From the NCBI RefSeq assembly GCF_013377885.1, contig NZ_JABKAU010000001.1, forward strand, positions 124,001 to 188,000: DNA of 64,000 nt, read 5' to 3'. The position numbers were made by a program, and so were the translations under genes. The notes beneath the pieces are model-generated. The model saw only the letters and a list, made by a program, of their open reading frames with translations, did not search any database and had not been told where the DNA came from. Positions 40,618 to 48,904 of the stretch are shown one piece after another (positions within the stretch are counted from its first letter, which is position 1; the number at the start of each line of letters is the position of its first letter). This DNA comes from Hymenobacter lapidiphilus (GTDB taxonomy: Bacteria > Bacteroidota > Bacteroidia > Cytophagales > Hymenobacteraceae).

Positions 40618-41225
40618 GCCCTCACCACCAAGGGAATAAAAGGCTCGTCGATGGCCGTGAAGCCGGCGGCGGGCTCGAACAGGTCGAGCTGGCGGTAATC
40701 AGTGCATTTGCCGCGCAGGGCGGCCTCGATTTCGGCCACGGCGGCCTGGACGGCGGTTTCGAGCAGGCCAGCATAGGTGTAGGGTTCGAGCTCCTGGTCG
40801 AGGGCCACGTAGGGGCTGGTCAGATTAAGGACCTTACCGCCGGCGAGCTGGCGCTGGCCGATGAGCGTGACCCCGCTCCCACCGCCGCCGAGAACCAAGC
40901 CGGTGACGGTGAAGGGCGTGAGGTGGTCGGGTAGCAGGCCGGTATTGTCGTCGGGCCAGAAGTCGGGCGTTTCGCGCAGCTGCTCGCAGAGCAGGCACAG
41001 GTGGGGCACGAGCTGGGCCAGGCAGGTGAGCAGGTCGGGGTGTACCAGCTCCTGGGCCGTGAGCGTGAAGGTGCGGAGCGGGGCCTCGTCGGAGCGCTGC
41101 TCGGTGAAGTCACAGGTGAGCTGCTGGTTTTTGAGGCGGGCCTTCTGCACGCGCAGGATGGAGCGCGAGGCGAGGGCGGCAGTAGGGTCGGTGGGGCCGA
41201 CCAGGGGATAGAGTTGGGTAGTCAT
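40614..41225 (-). CDS. Conserved phage early protein of unknown function
   Basis: A 203-residue soluble protein. Text such as LTAQELVHPDLLTCLAQLVP, LTPFTVTGLVLGGGGSG and ALRGKCTDYRQLDLFEPAAG suggests an alpha/beta fold; the family is unknown to me. The stop overlaps the initiator start in ATGA, so it is coupled to replication. It may be a single-strand annealing, SSB-like or regulatory protein, but no motif decides this. Confidence 0.55.
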   Translation of the reverse strand: MTTQLYPLVGPTDPTAALASRSILRVQKARLKNQQLTCDFTEQRSDEAPLRTFTLTAQELVHPDLLTCLAQLVPHLCLLCEQLRETPDFWPDDNTGLLPDHLTPFTVTGLVLGGGGSGVTLIGQRQLAGGKVLNLTSPYVALDQELEPYTYAGLLETAVQAAVAEIEAALRGKCTDYRQLDLFEPAAGFTAIDEPFIPLVVRA

Positions 41226-41239
41226 AGCGAGAAGGGCAA

Positions 41240-41530
41240 TCAGGCGGCCTGGGCGGCGCGGTGGTAGCGGCGGGGATACTTGTCGAGCACGGAGCGGCGG
41301 AAGCCCCAGTCTTTTTCGTTGAGGCGCACGCCCTGCAGGCGGCCGGCGCGGCGAGCCCGCAGCAGGGCGTCGACGGACAAGCCGATATAGACCGAGGCCT
41401 GGGCGGTGGATAGCACCTCATCGGGCGGCGGTGGCGGGGCCTGACGGGCGGCTTCGGCCTGCTCCAGCTTGTCGAGGCGGGCCAAGTGCTGCCGCCACTC
41501 CGTTTCGGGAATGATGATGACGGCCTGCAT
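41240..41530 (-). CDS. Small helix-turn-helix protein (MerR/excisionase type)
   Basis: A 96-residue protein. The C-terminal half, LSTAQASVYIGLSVDALLRA followed by RRAGRLQGVRLNEKDWGFRR, is a typical HTH_17/excisionase-like winged helix. The N-terminal half is a short helical arm with a Pro-rich hinge. It lies between two small genes of the leftward operon with gaps of 2 and 14 bases. Likely an early regulator or excision factor; which of the two cannot be told. Confidence 0.65.
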   Translation of the reverse strand: MQAVIIIPETEWRQHLARLDKLEQAEAARQAPPPPPDEVLSTAQASVYIGLSVDALLRARRAGRLQGVRLNEKDWGFRRSVLDKYPRRYHRAAQAA

Positions 41531-41532
41531 GA

Positions 41533-41799
41533 CTATTCGCTTAGGGCCTGGCGGCGGGCATCGAGGTCGGCCCGCTGTTTTTTCTCGGCCGCCACGGCAT
41601 CCAGCAGCGCGGCCTCGATGACGGCGTTGTTGGAGCCGTTGCGCTGAATCGTGCTGTAGATGGTACTGCGGGCAAAGGCGTGGCCCTGGTCGGCGAGAAT
41701 CTGCTGGGCCTTGCCGACGATATCGGTCTTGTTGCCCAGCGACCTGATCAGGCCCTGGAGAGTGGGTGTTTCAGAAAAAGATTTCGGCATGTTTTCCAT
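41533..41799 (-). CDS. Small regulator, first gene of the leftward phage operon (Cro/CII position)
   Basis: An 88-residue helical protein (TLQGLIRSLGNKTDIVGKAQ, ARSTIYSTIQRNGSN), compatible with a compact DNA-binding fold; the family is not recognised. It is the first leftward gene, directly divergent from the S24 repressor, the place of Cro or CII in lambdoid phages. I use the ATG at 41799; another four codons upstream (41811) is possible. Confidence 0.55.
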   Translation of the reverse strand: MENMPKSFSETPTLQGLIRSLGNKTDIVGKAQQILADQGHAFARSTIYSTIQRNGSNNAVIEAALLDAVAAEKKQRADLDARRQALSE

Positions 41800-41898
41800 T
41801 ATCTTATGCATTTAGTACATTTGAGTGTATTACTACTGTAATTAGCACACAAAACGGTAATTCCTCCGCAAAATGTGTAGCAAAAACGGCGCACAACA
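41800..41898. promoter_or_regulatory. Divergent promoter/operator region of the phage switch
   Basis: About 100 AT-rich bases between the leftward operon and the S24 repressor gene. It holds TTAGTA (41812-41817) and TACTACTGTAATTAG (41831-41845), which share TACTACT with the umuD upstream region. A repressor operator is expected here; the exact boxes are not proven. Confidence 0.55.
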
Positions 41899-42765
41899 AT
41901 GGAAAGCACTGAGAATCAGAAGAAAAAAGTTCCGGCCGGTGTCGACGGTGATACGGGTGGACGCATCAAGCAACTTTTTGAGCATCACGGCATAACGACC
42001 TATGAGGCCAACCAGCGTATGGGCTACACGCGCACGAGCAAGCTCTACAAGGTGCTTTCGGGCGACGTGCGGCCTTCGTATGAGACGCTGGTTGATATTC
42101 TCTCTGAATTTCCGGACGTGTCGCCCGACTGGTTGCTGATGGGCAAGGGCGAAATGCAGCGGCCCCAGGTGGCCAAGCCGGCGGCCGGGCCAACGGGCGA
42201 CAACACGCAGGTGCTGACGCTGACCATGGGGCTGGACGGAGTACCGAATGTCGAGCTGGTGCCTATCCTGGCCCAGGCCGGCTACTCACTCCAGCACAAC
42301 GAGGCGGTGTATCTGGAGGACTTGCCCAAGTACCGGATTCCGGGCTTTGAACAGGGCACGTTCCGGGCCTTCGAGGTGGCGGGCGACTCCATGGAGCCCA
42401 CCATTCGCCACGCCGACGTGGTGCTAGTGTCGTGGGTGGAAAACCCGCGACTGCTGGAGCTGGGCGAAGTGTACGTGGTGGTGACGGATGAGAGCGTGAT
42501 GCTCAAGCGCATCAAGCAACGCATCACCAGCGGAACGAAAGAAGTGCTACTGTTTTCGGACAATCCGCACCGCAGGCCCTATGACATGGACATGGCCGAT
42601 ATCCGGCAGCTGTGGCGGGTGCGCGGCTACGTGTCGCGCTACATCCCGAGCGCGCCGGACCTGACGACTGAGCGGCTGTGGGAGGTTATTGAGGTGTTGG
42701 GCTTAGACCGGAACGAGGTTCGGCGGCATCTGGACGAAGATGCTACCTCTGACGCTACCCTATAA
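41899..42765 (+). CDS. CI-like repressor: XRE DNA-binding domain plus S24 autoprotease
   Basis: A 288-residue phage-type repressor. Residues 20-80 form an XRE-type helix-turn-helix (KQLFEHHGITTYEANQRMGY, KLYKVLSGDVRPSYETLVDI). The cleavage site is probably A127-G128 in LAQAGYS. The S24 protease has Ser164 in AGDSMEPT and Lys203 in VMLKRIKQ. It should hold the leftward early operon off and be cleaved during the SOS response when RecA is activated. The last 30 residues are an acidic tail. A near-perfect inverted repeat (42769-42796) follows the stop. Confidence 0.88.
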   Translation: MESTENQKKKVPAGVDGDTGGRIKQLFEHHGITTYEANQRMGYTRTSKLYKVLSGDVRPSYETLVDILSEFPDVSPDWLLMGKGEMQRPQVAKPAAGPTGDNTQVLTLTMGLDGVPNVELVPILAQAGYSLQHNEAVYLEDLPKYRIPGFEQGTFRAFEVAGDSMEPTIRHADVVLVSWVENPRLLELGEVYVVVTDESVMLKRIKQRITSGTKEVLLFSDNPHRRPYDMDMADIRQLWRVRGYVSRYIPSAPDLTTERLWEVIEVLGLDRNEVRRHLDEDATSDATL

Positions 42766-42768
42766 AAT

Positions 42769-42796
42769 AAACAGCCGGCTAAATAACTGTAGCCGA
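42769..42796 (+). terminator. Inverted repeat behind the repressor gene
   Basis: Arms CAGCCGGCT and AGCCGACTG, one mismatch, 10-base loop. No T-run follows, so as a terminator it would be weak; the stronger hairpins lie just beyond. Confidence 0.4.
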
Positions 42797-42818
42797 CTGT
42801 GATACAGATACTTGCCTG

Positions 42819-42925
42819 GCGTTCCGCGCCGTGCAATGAGCCCCGACAGGAGGCTCATTTTAGCACACCCGGAACGCCCGGAAACTTGCTTCTCGCACTG
42901 CGAAGGCACGTTTCCGGGTTTTTTG
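42819..42925 (+). ncRNA. Composite structured element ending in a strong terminator
   Basis: Three nested stems, GGCGTTCCG/CGGAACGCC (42819-42827 with 42871-42879), GTGC/GCAC and AATGAGCC/GGCTCATT, form one extended arm. A second arm, CCCGGAAAC/GTTTCCGGG (42878-42886 with 42911-42919), ends in six T. The two outer stems share bases 42878-42879. It may be a small RNA with its own terminator or simply a tandem terminator of the repressor gene. I do not recognise a known RNA family. Confidence 0.45.
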
Positions 42926-42984
42926 CGTTTGGTCTAATCCCCTTTGTGAGCCGATGTAATCCTTGGTTTCAGCCACTATAGATT

Positions 42985-43151
42985 AGACTTGTTCCTCAAT
43001 AAGAAATCAGTGGTTTTCCAGGCGGTATTTGAAGCCAGAAACCACGGCTCCTCAGAGAACCAGCAGATACCGGTTTCGCTAGGTAAAAAAGCCGGTTCGA
43101 TTGACAACAGCAGCAGAAGTTTTCCGCCGTTTCTTATTCGGGAACAAGTCT
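42985..43151. mobile_element. Candidate MITE with 22-bp terminal inverted repeats
   Basis: The left end (42985-43006) and the reverse complement of the right end (43130-43151) agree at 20 of 22 positions (AGACTTGTTCC..AATAAGAAA). ATT is found directly outside both ends and may be a target duplication. The 167-bp element has no transposase gene; the short open frame inside is not coding. An internal stem GTGGTTT/AAACCAC is also present. Confidence 0.6.
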
Positions 43152-43196
43152 ATTCACTTTTCAATGGATTGTGCAGCCAACGCCTCTGATCAAGCC

Positions 43197-43661
43197 CTAA
43201 CTCGAATGGTCGGCTACGACTACCCACTTACCTGCAATGCGACGCATCACCAGCAGGAAATGCCCCTGCAAGTCGCCGGCTACGGGGCGGGCCAAGTGCC
43301 AGCGGCCGATGACTTGGGCTACATCGGGGCTGAGTGGGTGGATTTGCAGGCGGCTAAAGTCTAGCTGGCCCATGGCGGCTTGGTTGGGGTAGCTGCGGCG
43401 GTAGTTATCAAGCGTGGGCTGCCAGCCGTAGGTGAGACCACTTTTACCGATAAACACCAGCGAATCATTTTGCCAGTAGCCCTGCATAAAGCCGGCCACA
43501 TCGCCGCGGTTCCAGGCGTCCGTTTGAGTGCTCAGTACCGCCAGAATATCGTGGCGGGCAGCGGCCTCAGTGGCTGGTGTCAGCACCGCAGACAAGCGCG
43601 GCGAGCAGGCAGGCAGTACGGCCATGGAGGCCAGCAGCAGTGGTAGTAGCAGACGTTTCAT
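43197..43661 (-). CDS. SnoaL/NTF2-like (DUF4440) lipoprotein
   Basis: A 154-residue exported protein. The signal peptide MKRLLLPLLLASMAVLPACS has a lipobox Cys at residue 19. The rest is a small NTF2-like fold: VLSTQTDAWNRGDVAGFMQG, then YWQNDSLVFIG and the closing strands GRWHLARP, GHFLLVMRRIAGKWVVVADH, typical of DUF4440/SnoaL-like proteins. Enzymatic activity cannot be inferred. The ATG at 43661 begins the signal peptide. Confidence 0.8.
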   Translation of the reverse strand: MKRLLLPLLLASMAVLPACSPRLSAVLTPATEAAARHDILAVLSTQTDAWNRGDVAGFMQGYWQNDSLVFIGKSGLTYGWQPTLDNYRRSYPNQAAMGQLDFSRLQIHPLSPDVAQVIGRWHLARPVAGDLQGHFLLVMRRIAGKWVVVADHSS

Positions 43662-43709
43662 ATAAAAAAGGGAACATTGGGGTAGAACACTGTCATACAC
43701 CCATTCAAC

Positions 43710-44453
43710 TTACTTACCCATCAACTCCCGCACGTACTCGGTGCCACGCAGGGCGCGCATGCGGCGTAGCACCCGGCGCTGCTTGGAGCGGGCCACGGGG
43801 CCTGGGTTACTCGCCCGGAAACGGAGCGGGTTGGGTAGCACACCGGCAAGCAAGGCGGCCTCGGCGGCACTTAGCCTGGCGGCCGGCTTGCCAAAATAAG
43901 CCTGCGAGGCAGCTTCGGCTCCGAAAATACAGTCACCCATTTCGGCCACGTTCAGGTACATTTCCATAATGCGGCGCTTGTCCCAGAGCAGCTCGATAAG
44001 CAGGGTAAAGTAGGCCTCGGCGGCCTTGCGCACGTAGCTGCGGCCCTGCCACAGAAATACATTTTTGGCCACCTGCTGCGTAATGGTGCTGCCGCCGCGC
44101 AGCTGCTTGGTGCCGCTCAGGTTCGATTTGGCAGCCTTCAGCAGCGCGTCGCCATCGAAGCCGTAGTGCAACAGAAACCGCTGGTCTTCGGCCGCCACCA
44201 GGGCCAGCGGCAACTCCGGCGATACTTCGGCCAGGCTTTTGAAGTCGTATTGGATGTAGCGGTTGTCTTCGCGGATGCCTTGGTAGCCCAGGCCCACCGG
44301 GGCGTGGGCCCGGCGGTCAAGCATCAGCCAGGTGGCGGGCGGGCGCACCCAACGGTAGAGCAGCACCCAGGCCACCGAGGTCAGAAAGGCCACGGCCAGC
44401 ACCTGAAGGGCAATCCGGCCCGTCCGGCGGGCAATCTGTTTAAAATCTCTCAC
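43710..44453 (-). CDS. mtgA: Monofunctional biosynthetic peptidoglycan transglycosylase MtgA
   Basis: A 247-residue inner-membrane glycosyltransferase of family GT51 that polymerises lipid II into glycan strands. One N-terminal membrane segment (residues about 11-32) is followed by the family motifs AAEDQRFLLHYGFD (catalytic Glu), LRGGSTITQQVAKN and ELLWDKRRIMEMYLNVAEMG. No ATG is available in the frame near the start; I propose GTG at 44453, but a TTG at 44504 is possible and would add 17 residues. No transpeptidase domain follows, so it is the monofunctional type. Confidence 0.9.
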   Translation of the reverse strand: MRDFKQIARRTGRIALQVLAVAFLTSVAWVLLYRWVRPPATWLMLDRRAHAPVGLGYQGIREDNRYIQYDFKSLAEVSPELPLALVAAEDQRFLLHYGFDGDALLKAAKSNLSGTKQLRGGSTITQQVAKNVFLWQGRSYVRKAAEAYFTLLIELLWDKRRIMEMYLNVAEMGDCIFGAEAASQAYFGKPAARLSAAEAALLAGVLPNPLRFRASNPGPVARSKQRRVLRRMRALRGTEYVRELMGK

Positions 44454-44660
44454 ACACGCAACAGCTTGAAAAAGGCTTGCACTCCAACTCCAGAGCACGG
44501 ACAAAAATAGCGGCTCTTTGCGCCAACCTCACACCCCAGCCGCTTCAAGCTGTCAAAAAAGCGCCGGCCGGGCCGGGAGTATTTGGGTGCCAACGTTGTT
44601 ATTACGCCCAGGGGCCCGTAGCTTCCTGCCTCTGCACTGCCTCCTCTCCCCGCTTACTTT

Positions 44661-45293
44661 ATGCGCCAACTCGCTCTTTTTCCGCTCAATCTGGTCGTAT
44701 TTCCGGGCGAAAAGCTCAACCTGCACATCTTCGAGCCTCGCTACCGCCAGCTGGTGCGTGATTGCCTGCTGGAGGGCATCACGTTTGGCATTACGCCTTA
44801 CCTGAACGGGGGCGTAAGCCGCCGCGGCACTGAGGTACGCCTTCTGGATGTGGAAAAAAACTACCCTTCAGGCGAGCTCGACATCCGGACCAAGGCTATT
44901 GGGGTGTTTGAAATGGACGATTTTCAGCGTGAGCTGCCCGGTAAGCTCTATGCCGGCGCTACCGTGCGCGACCTAGCCGATGACAGGGAAGCCGACCCCG
45001 CCCTGCACACCCAAACCCGCGTGCTGATTGAGCAGCTTTACAGTATTCTCGGCCTGCGCCGCCTGTTTCTCGATTTGCCCGACGGCTTCCGTATTTACGA
45101 TGTAGCTCATCAGCTGGGCATGAGCACCGAGCAGGAGTACGAGCTGCTGGAGGCCGATACCGAAGCCGAACGGCAGATACTGGCGCTACGCCACCTCGAA
45201 CGAATTCTGCCCATACTCCAGGAAACCGAGCGCCTCAAGGAGCGGGTACGCCTTAACGGCCACTTCAAAAACCTCACGCCACCTACTTTTTAA
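44661..45293 (+). CDS. Lon N-terminal (LON substrate-binding) domain protein
   Basis: A 210-residue protein made of the Lon N-domain alone, without ATPase or protease. The start MRQLALFPLNLVVFPGEKLN and LHIFEPRYRQLVRDCL are the family hallmarks; the second half is helical (QEYELLEADTEAERQILALR). Stand-alone members are common in Bacteroidota; a substrate-binding or adaptor role is likely. It has its own promoter region and is divergent from mtgA. Confidence 0.9.
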   Translation: MRQLALFPLNLVVFPGEKLNLHIFEPRYRQLVRDCLLEGITFGITPYLNGGVSRRGTEVRLLDVEKNYPSGELDIRTKAIGVFEMDDFQRELPGKLYAGATVRDLADDREADPALHTQTRVLIEQLYSILGLRRLFLDLPDGFRIYDVAHQLGMSTEQEYELLEADTEAERQILALRHLERILPILQETERLKERVRLNGHFKNLTPPTF

Positions 45294-45375
45294 GGCTTGC
45301 TACGTAGTTGATAACAGCAGCCACCGAAAGCGGCACCGGCTCCCGTGTGCGGCTCCGCTTTTCAGGCATAACCTG

Positions 45376-46599
45376 ATGACTATCGACTACTTCTTTTACG
45401 CCTTACTTGTACTAGCCGGGCTGCTAACCTTGTGGCTGGCTCGGCGCTACATGCAGGAGCGAAACTACCGCCGCCGCCCCTATGTGGCCCCCACCGCCCA
45501 CAACTGGGCAAGCCAGCCCCAGCCCAGCCGCCCGCCCTACCACCGGGTGGCTTTGCTCGGCGACGTTGGGGCCTTGACCACCGATGGCTCCGACCCCGTA
45601 CTGCAGTTGCTCGAACAATGGCAGCAGGAAGCCGGCCCGGACGGAACGGTGGTGCTACTCGGCGACAATATTTATCCGGTGGGGCTGCCGGCTCCTTACG
45701 CCTCCGGCCGGGCTGCTGCCGAGGCCCGCTTCAATGCCTTGTTGGCAGCGTTGGGCCGGTTCGAGGGCCGGGTAGTTATGCTTAGCGGCAACCACGACTG
45801 GAACAAGGGCCGCTCTGATGGCTGGGAGTACCTGCGCCGCCAGGAGGCCTATGTACGCGAGCATCTACCTACGGCCCACTACCTGCCCGTTGATGGTGCC
45901 CCCGGCCCGATAAGCCTGCAGCTGGCCGAGGGCCTGCTTCTTATTGTGCTCAATACCCAGTGGTGGGTGCAGAACGGTCCCCGGCCGGCGGCCGATGCCT
46001 GGCGGCCTTTCCGCCAGCTACGGGCGCTGCTGCAGGCCAATCGGCACCAGCAGGTGCTGGTGGCCGGGCACCATCCGCTCTACTCAAATGCGCTGCATGG
46101 GGGCAAGTTTACCGCCAAGCAGCACGTGTTTCCACTCACTACGGTTAATAAGCGGGCGTATGTTCCGCTGCCGTTTATTGGCTCGCTGCTGCCGCTGTAC
46201 CGCAAAACAGTGGGCGCGGCCGAAGACATGGCCCACCCCCGCTACCGCCGAATGCGCCGCCGGCTGCTGCGGGTACTCCACGAATTCCCCGGCGTTATCT
46301 ATGCCGCTGGCCACGACCATAACCTGCAGTATTTTGAGCGTTGCGGGGGCCACTACCTGGTGAGCGGGGCCGGCAGCAAAACGGCCTTTGTGCAGGCTGG
46401 GGGCCAGGCTACGTTTGTACACGAGCACCAGGGGTTTTTCGGGCTTGACTTTTATGGCCCCCACGAAACCTGGCTTCGTACCTATGAGCCGCCCACTGGC
46501 ACGCCCGAGGTGTTCCGGCTACAGCTCAGCCCCGGTTCGAGCACTGCCCCCGAACCAGCGGCCGGTGCTACAGACGCGGCTGAAGTACCGCGGCCGTAG
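45376..46599 (+). CDS. Membrane-anchored metallophosphoesterase
   Basis: A 407-residue calcineurin-like phosphoesterase with an N-terminal membrane anchor (residues 5-20). Metal-site motifs in order: LLGDVGA, VVLLGDNIYP (GDN), MLSGNHDWNKG (GNHD), VLVAGHHPLYSN (GHHP) and YAAGHDHNLQYF (GHDH). The substrate is unknown. It overlaps the lipid-kinase gene on the opposite strand by 32 bases at the 3' ends. Confidence 0.9.
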   Translation: MTIDYFFYALLVLAGLLTLWLARRYMQERNYRRRPYVAPTAHNWASQPQPSRPPYHRVALLGDVGALTTDGSDPVLQLLEQWQQEAGPDGTVVLLGDNIYPVGLPAPYASGRAAAEARFNALLAALGRFEGRVVMLSGNHDWNKGRSDGWEYLRRQEAYVREHLPTAHYLPVDGAPGPISLQLAEGLLLIVLNTQWWVQNGPRPAADAWRPFRQLRALLQANRHQQVLVAGHHPLYSNALHGGKFTAKQHVFPLTTVNKRAYVPLPFIGSLLPLYRKTVGAAEDMAHPRYRRMRRRLLRVLHEFPGVIYAAGHDHNLQYFERCGGHYLVSGAGSKTAFVQAGGQATFVHEHQGFFGLDFYGPHETWLRTYEPPTGTPEVFRLQLSPGSSTAPEPAAGATDAAEVPRP

Positions 46600-47506
46600 C
46601 GGGCGGCACCAGCACCAGCAAGCTGCGCGGCTGCAGGCTGATTTCGACCGGACACGGGAGCATGTACGGCTCGCCATCCAGCTGCACCAGCACTTCGCTG
46701 GCACCGGGCACCGTAATGCGGGCACGGTGGCAGCTTAGGCGGCGGGTGTAGTCCGAACTATCGAAGTCGCTGGTGTACAGGCGGTAAAGCAGGCCAGGGG
46801 CTGCTCTTCCCGGGAAGGGCGCAATCAGGCATATTTCGAACTGGCCATCGTCCAGCTCCCGGTTGGGGTTGATAACCACGTTGCTGCCAAAGGTATTGGC
46901 GTTGGCAATGGTGAGCATAAAAGCTTCACCCTGCCAGTTTTCGTGCTCGGTTTCGATGTGGTAGGTACCGGGCTTGTAGCCGGTATACTCCTGGGTGGCA
47001 ATGCGCACGTAAGCGCCGGGGCCACGCACGTCACCATCGGCAAAGCGCTTTACCACGCAGGCATTAAAGCCCATATCGGCTAAGTGTATTGTAAACCGCC
47101 CTCCTACCCGCAGCGTGTCCAGCTGCCGGATGTCGTGCTGCCAAGTGAGGGCCAGCGCTTCATTTAGGGCGAGCGGAATAGCCAGGTCTTTAGCCATTCC
47201 GTTACCCGAACCCAAGGGCAGAATACCCAGCGGCACGGTGCTGCCCGCCAGCGCCTCGGCTACCATACTCACCGTGCCGTCACCACCGGCGGCAAACACG
47301 GCATGGGGCGGCGGGGTGGTATCCAGCAGGTCGCGCAGGCGGTCCAGGTCCTGCTCGCCGGTCGTATCGAAAAACTCGGCCTGGCGGCCCCGCTCGGCGC
47401 AATATGCAGCAATGGTATCGCGAAGCTGGGTCTTGTTGATGTCGCCCGATATGGGGTTGAGCACGAACAGCAGCCGCTGCAACGGATCCGAATAGGCAGT
47501 TTCCAT
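46568..47506 (-). CDS. Diacylglycerol/lipid kinase of the YegS-DagK family
   Basis: A 312-residue lipid kinase. The nucleotide-binding motif is FAAGGDGTVSMVAEAL, preceded by LLFVLNPISGD and followed by LGILPLGSGNGMAKDLAIP, all family signatures. The C-terminal beta-sandwich ends with VQLDGEPYMLPCPVEISLQP. Likely substrates are diacylglycerol, sphingosine or related lipids; sphingolipids are usual in Bacteroidota. The ATG at 47506 gives a normal N terminus. It is convergent with the phosphoesterase gene, with a 32-base overlap. Confidence 0.9.
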   Translation of the reverse strand: METAYSDPLQRLLFVLNPISGDINKTQLRDTIAAYCAERGRQAEFFDTTGEQDLDRLRDLLDTTPPPHAVFAAGGDGTVSMVAEALAGSTVPLGILPLGSGNGMAKDLAIPLALNEALALTWQHDIRQLDTLRVGGRFTIHLADMGFNACVVKRFADGDVRGPGAYVRIATQEYTGYKPGTYHIETEHENWQGEAFMLTIANANTFGSNVVINPNRELDDGQFEICLIAPFPGRAAPGLLYRLYTSDFDSSDYTRRLSCHRARITVPGASEVLVQLDGEPYMLPCPVEISLQPRSLLVLVPPATAAVLQPRL

Positions 47507-47556
47507 AGCGTACAGGTAGCAGAGGCCGCTGGCAGATACCAAGCGGCTGTTGGCTT

Positions 47557-47596
47557 ATATGCACATAGCCGGCTAGGCTGCCGGCTATGTGCATAT
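47557..47596 (-). terminator. Hairpin terminator of the M48 protease gene
   Basis: Perfect 17-bp arms (47557-47573 and 47580-47596) with a 6-base loop, 30 bases behind the M48 gene stop on the minus strand. No long T-run. Confidence 0.75.
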
Positions 47597-47626
47597 CAAG
47601 TAGAAAAGAGCAGTGGGCGCGCCGTA

Positions 47627-48436
47627 TTAGGGCTTGAGGCCGGCCGGCAGTCCTTGCGGGAAATCGGCCTCAATATCGCGCTGAATTTCCTGGATGCGGT
47701 TGCCGGGGTTGGGGTGGGTGCTCAGGAACTCGGGCGGGTTGCTGCTGCCGTTTCCGCGGTCCAGCACTTCCATTACCTGCAGCATGGCGCGTGGGTCGTA
47801 GCCGGCGGCAGGCGTGAAGTCTACGGCCAGCCGGTCGGCTTCCAGCTCATCTTCGCGGCCGTAGCGCATCGTCAGCAGCTTGCCCACCATGGCAGCAGCG
47901 GCGGCGCTGGCAGCCGTGCCGGGCCGCTCGGGGTCGTAGAGGCCAATGGCGGCGGCGCCGGTCAGACCGTTTGTCAGCTTCGATTTGGCTACCTGCTCGG
48001 CCGAGTGCCGGGCCACTACATGCCCTATTTCGTGGGCCAGCACCCCGGCCACCTGGCCTTCAGTGGTCAGGTTTTTCAGCAGGCCAGCCGTAATGAAGAT
48101 CTGGCCGCCGGGCAGGGCAAATGCGTTGATGGTCTTCTCATCGGCAAGCAGATGAAACTTGAACTGATAAGGCGTCTGGCGGGCCTTGGTACTCTGCACA
48201 ATTTTCTGCCCGATGCGCTCCACTGCGGCGCGGGCCTCCTGGTCGGGGTGCAGGCCGCCGTACTGGGCGGCCATTTCGGGAGCAGCCTGCAGGCCGAGGG
48301 CAATTTCCTGCTCGGCCGACATATTAACGTGCTGCACCTCGCCGGTCACCTCGTTTTTCTGGGTGTTGCAGTAATAGGGAATGAAAGCAAATGCGGCCAT
48401 CAGCAGGGCCAGCAGGTAGCGGATGTTACCACGCAT
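47627..48436 (-). CDS. M48 family metalloprotease
   Basis: A 269-residue zinc protease. The N terminus has one hydrophobic segment ending near a Cys (AFIPYYCN), either an anchor or a degenerate lipobox. The metal site is VLAHEIGHVVARHSAEQ (HExxH) with the third ligand in REDELEADRLAV. The order and size match BepA/LoiP-like periplasmic M48 proteases that help outer-membrane assembly; that role is inferred. A long hairpin terminator lies downstream. Confidence 0.92.
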   Translation of the reverse strand: MRGNIRYLLALLMAAFAFIPYYCNTQKNEVTGEVQHVNMSAEQEIALGLQAAPEMAAQYGGLHPDQEARAAVERIGQKIVQSTKARQTPYQFKFHLLADEKTINAFALPGGQIFITAGLLKNLTTEGQVAGVLAHEIGHVVARHSAEQVAKSKLTNGLTGAAAIGLYDPERPGTAASAAAAAMVGKLLTMRYGREDELEADRLAVDFTPAAGYDPRAMLQVMEVLDRGNGSSNPPEFLSTHPNPGNRIQEIQRDIEADFPQGLPAGLKP

Positions 48437-48612
48437 AGCAGGAAGGAAAAAGGAATGGAAGAAAGGGAGGTTGTTGGCGTTTCGTAACGCGGCCGCGCGG
48501 CTAGGGTTGCGCCCCTGGCCTAAACCTTATACTACCCGGGCCACGTATCAGGCTCCGTACCGACCTCTCTCCCGTTCGGGTTTCCCCTCCTTCACCCTTC
48601 TTCTCCCCGATT

Positions 48613-48807
48613 ATGAATCAGAAACGCACTTTTGGCACCATTCTTACCATCCTGGGCATCGTTGGCATTATCTGGGCGGCACTGGCTTTCCTGCAGATCG
48701 GGGGCATGGGCCTGAGCAAAATGAATTCACTGGTACCGTTTGTTGTGGGCCTTATTTTCTTCTTTGCCGGCATCAACCTGGTACGCACAACCAGCGACCG
48801 GGCCTAA
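48613..48807 (+). CDS. Small two-TM membrane protein
   Basis: A 64-residue protein with membrane segments at about 8-29 and 39-57 joined by a Gly-rich turn (QIGGMGLSK). No family name is certain; similar short proteins are frequent in Bacteroidota. The ATG, the GC-pattern and a strong terminator 23 bases behind the stop support a real gene. Confidence 0.75.
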   Translation: MNQKRTFGTILTILGIVGIIWAALAFLQIGGMGLSKMNSLVPFVVGLIFFFAGINLVRTTSDRA

Positions 48808-48829
48808 GCAGCCGCACGTCGTTCAACAT

Positions 48830-48865
48830 AAAGCCCGCCGCCGGTACATACCAGCGGCGGGCTTT
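48830..48865 (+). terminator. Hairpin terminator
   Basis: 12-bp arms AAAGCCCGCCGC/GCGGCGGGCTTT with an inner CGGT/ACCA pairing, followed by GTGTT. It lies between convergent genes and can act on both. Confidence 0.8.
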
Positions 48866-48904
48866 GTGTTGAGGAAGAAACTTCATCAACTGCTTCGGTC
48901 GGGG

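Noticed and set aside
42819..42925. Structured element as a tRNA or tmRNA end
   Set aside because: No T-loop (GGTTCGAATCC type), no CCA end and no anticodon arm; the paired arms do not fold as a cloverleaf.
42989..43189. Open frame of 66 codons
   Set aside because: It lies almost wholly within the MITE-like element and has no coding character.
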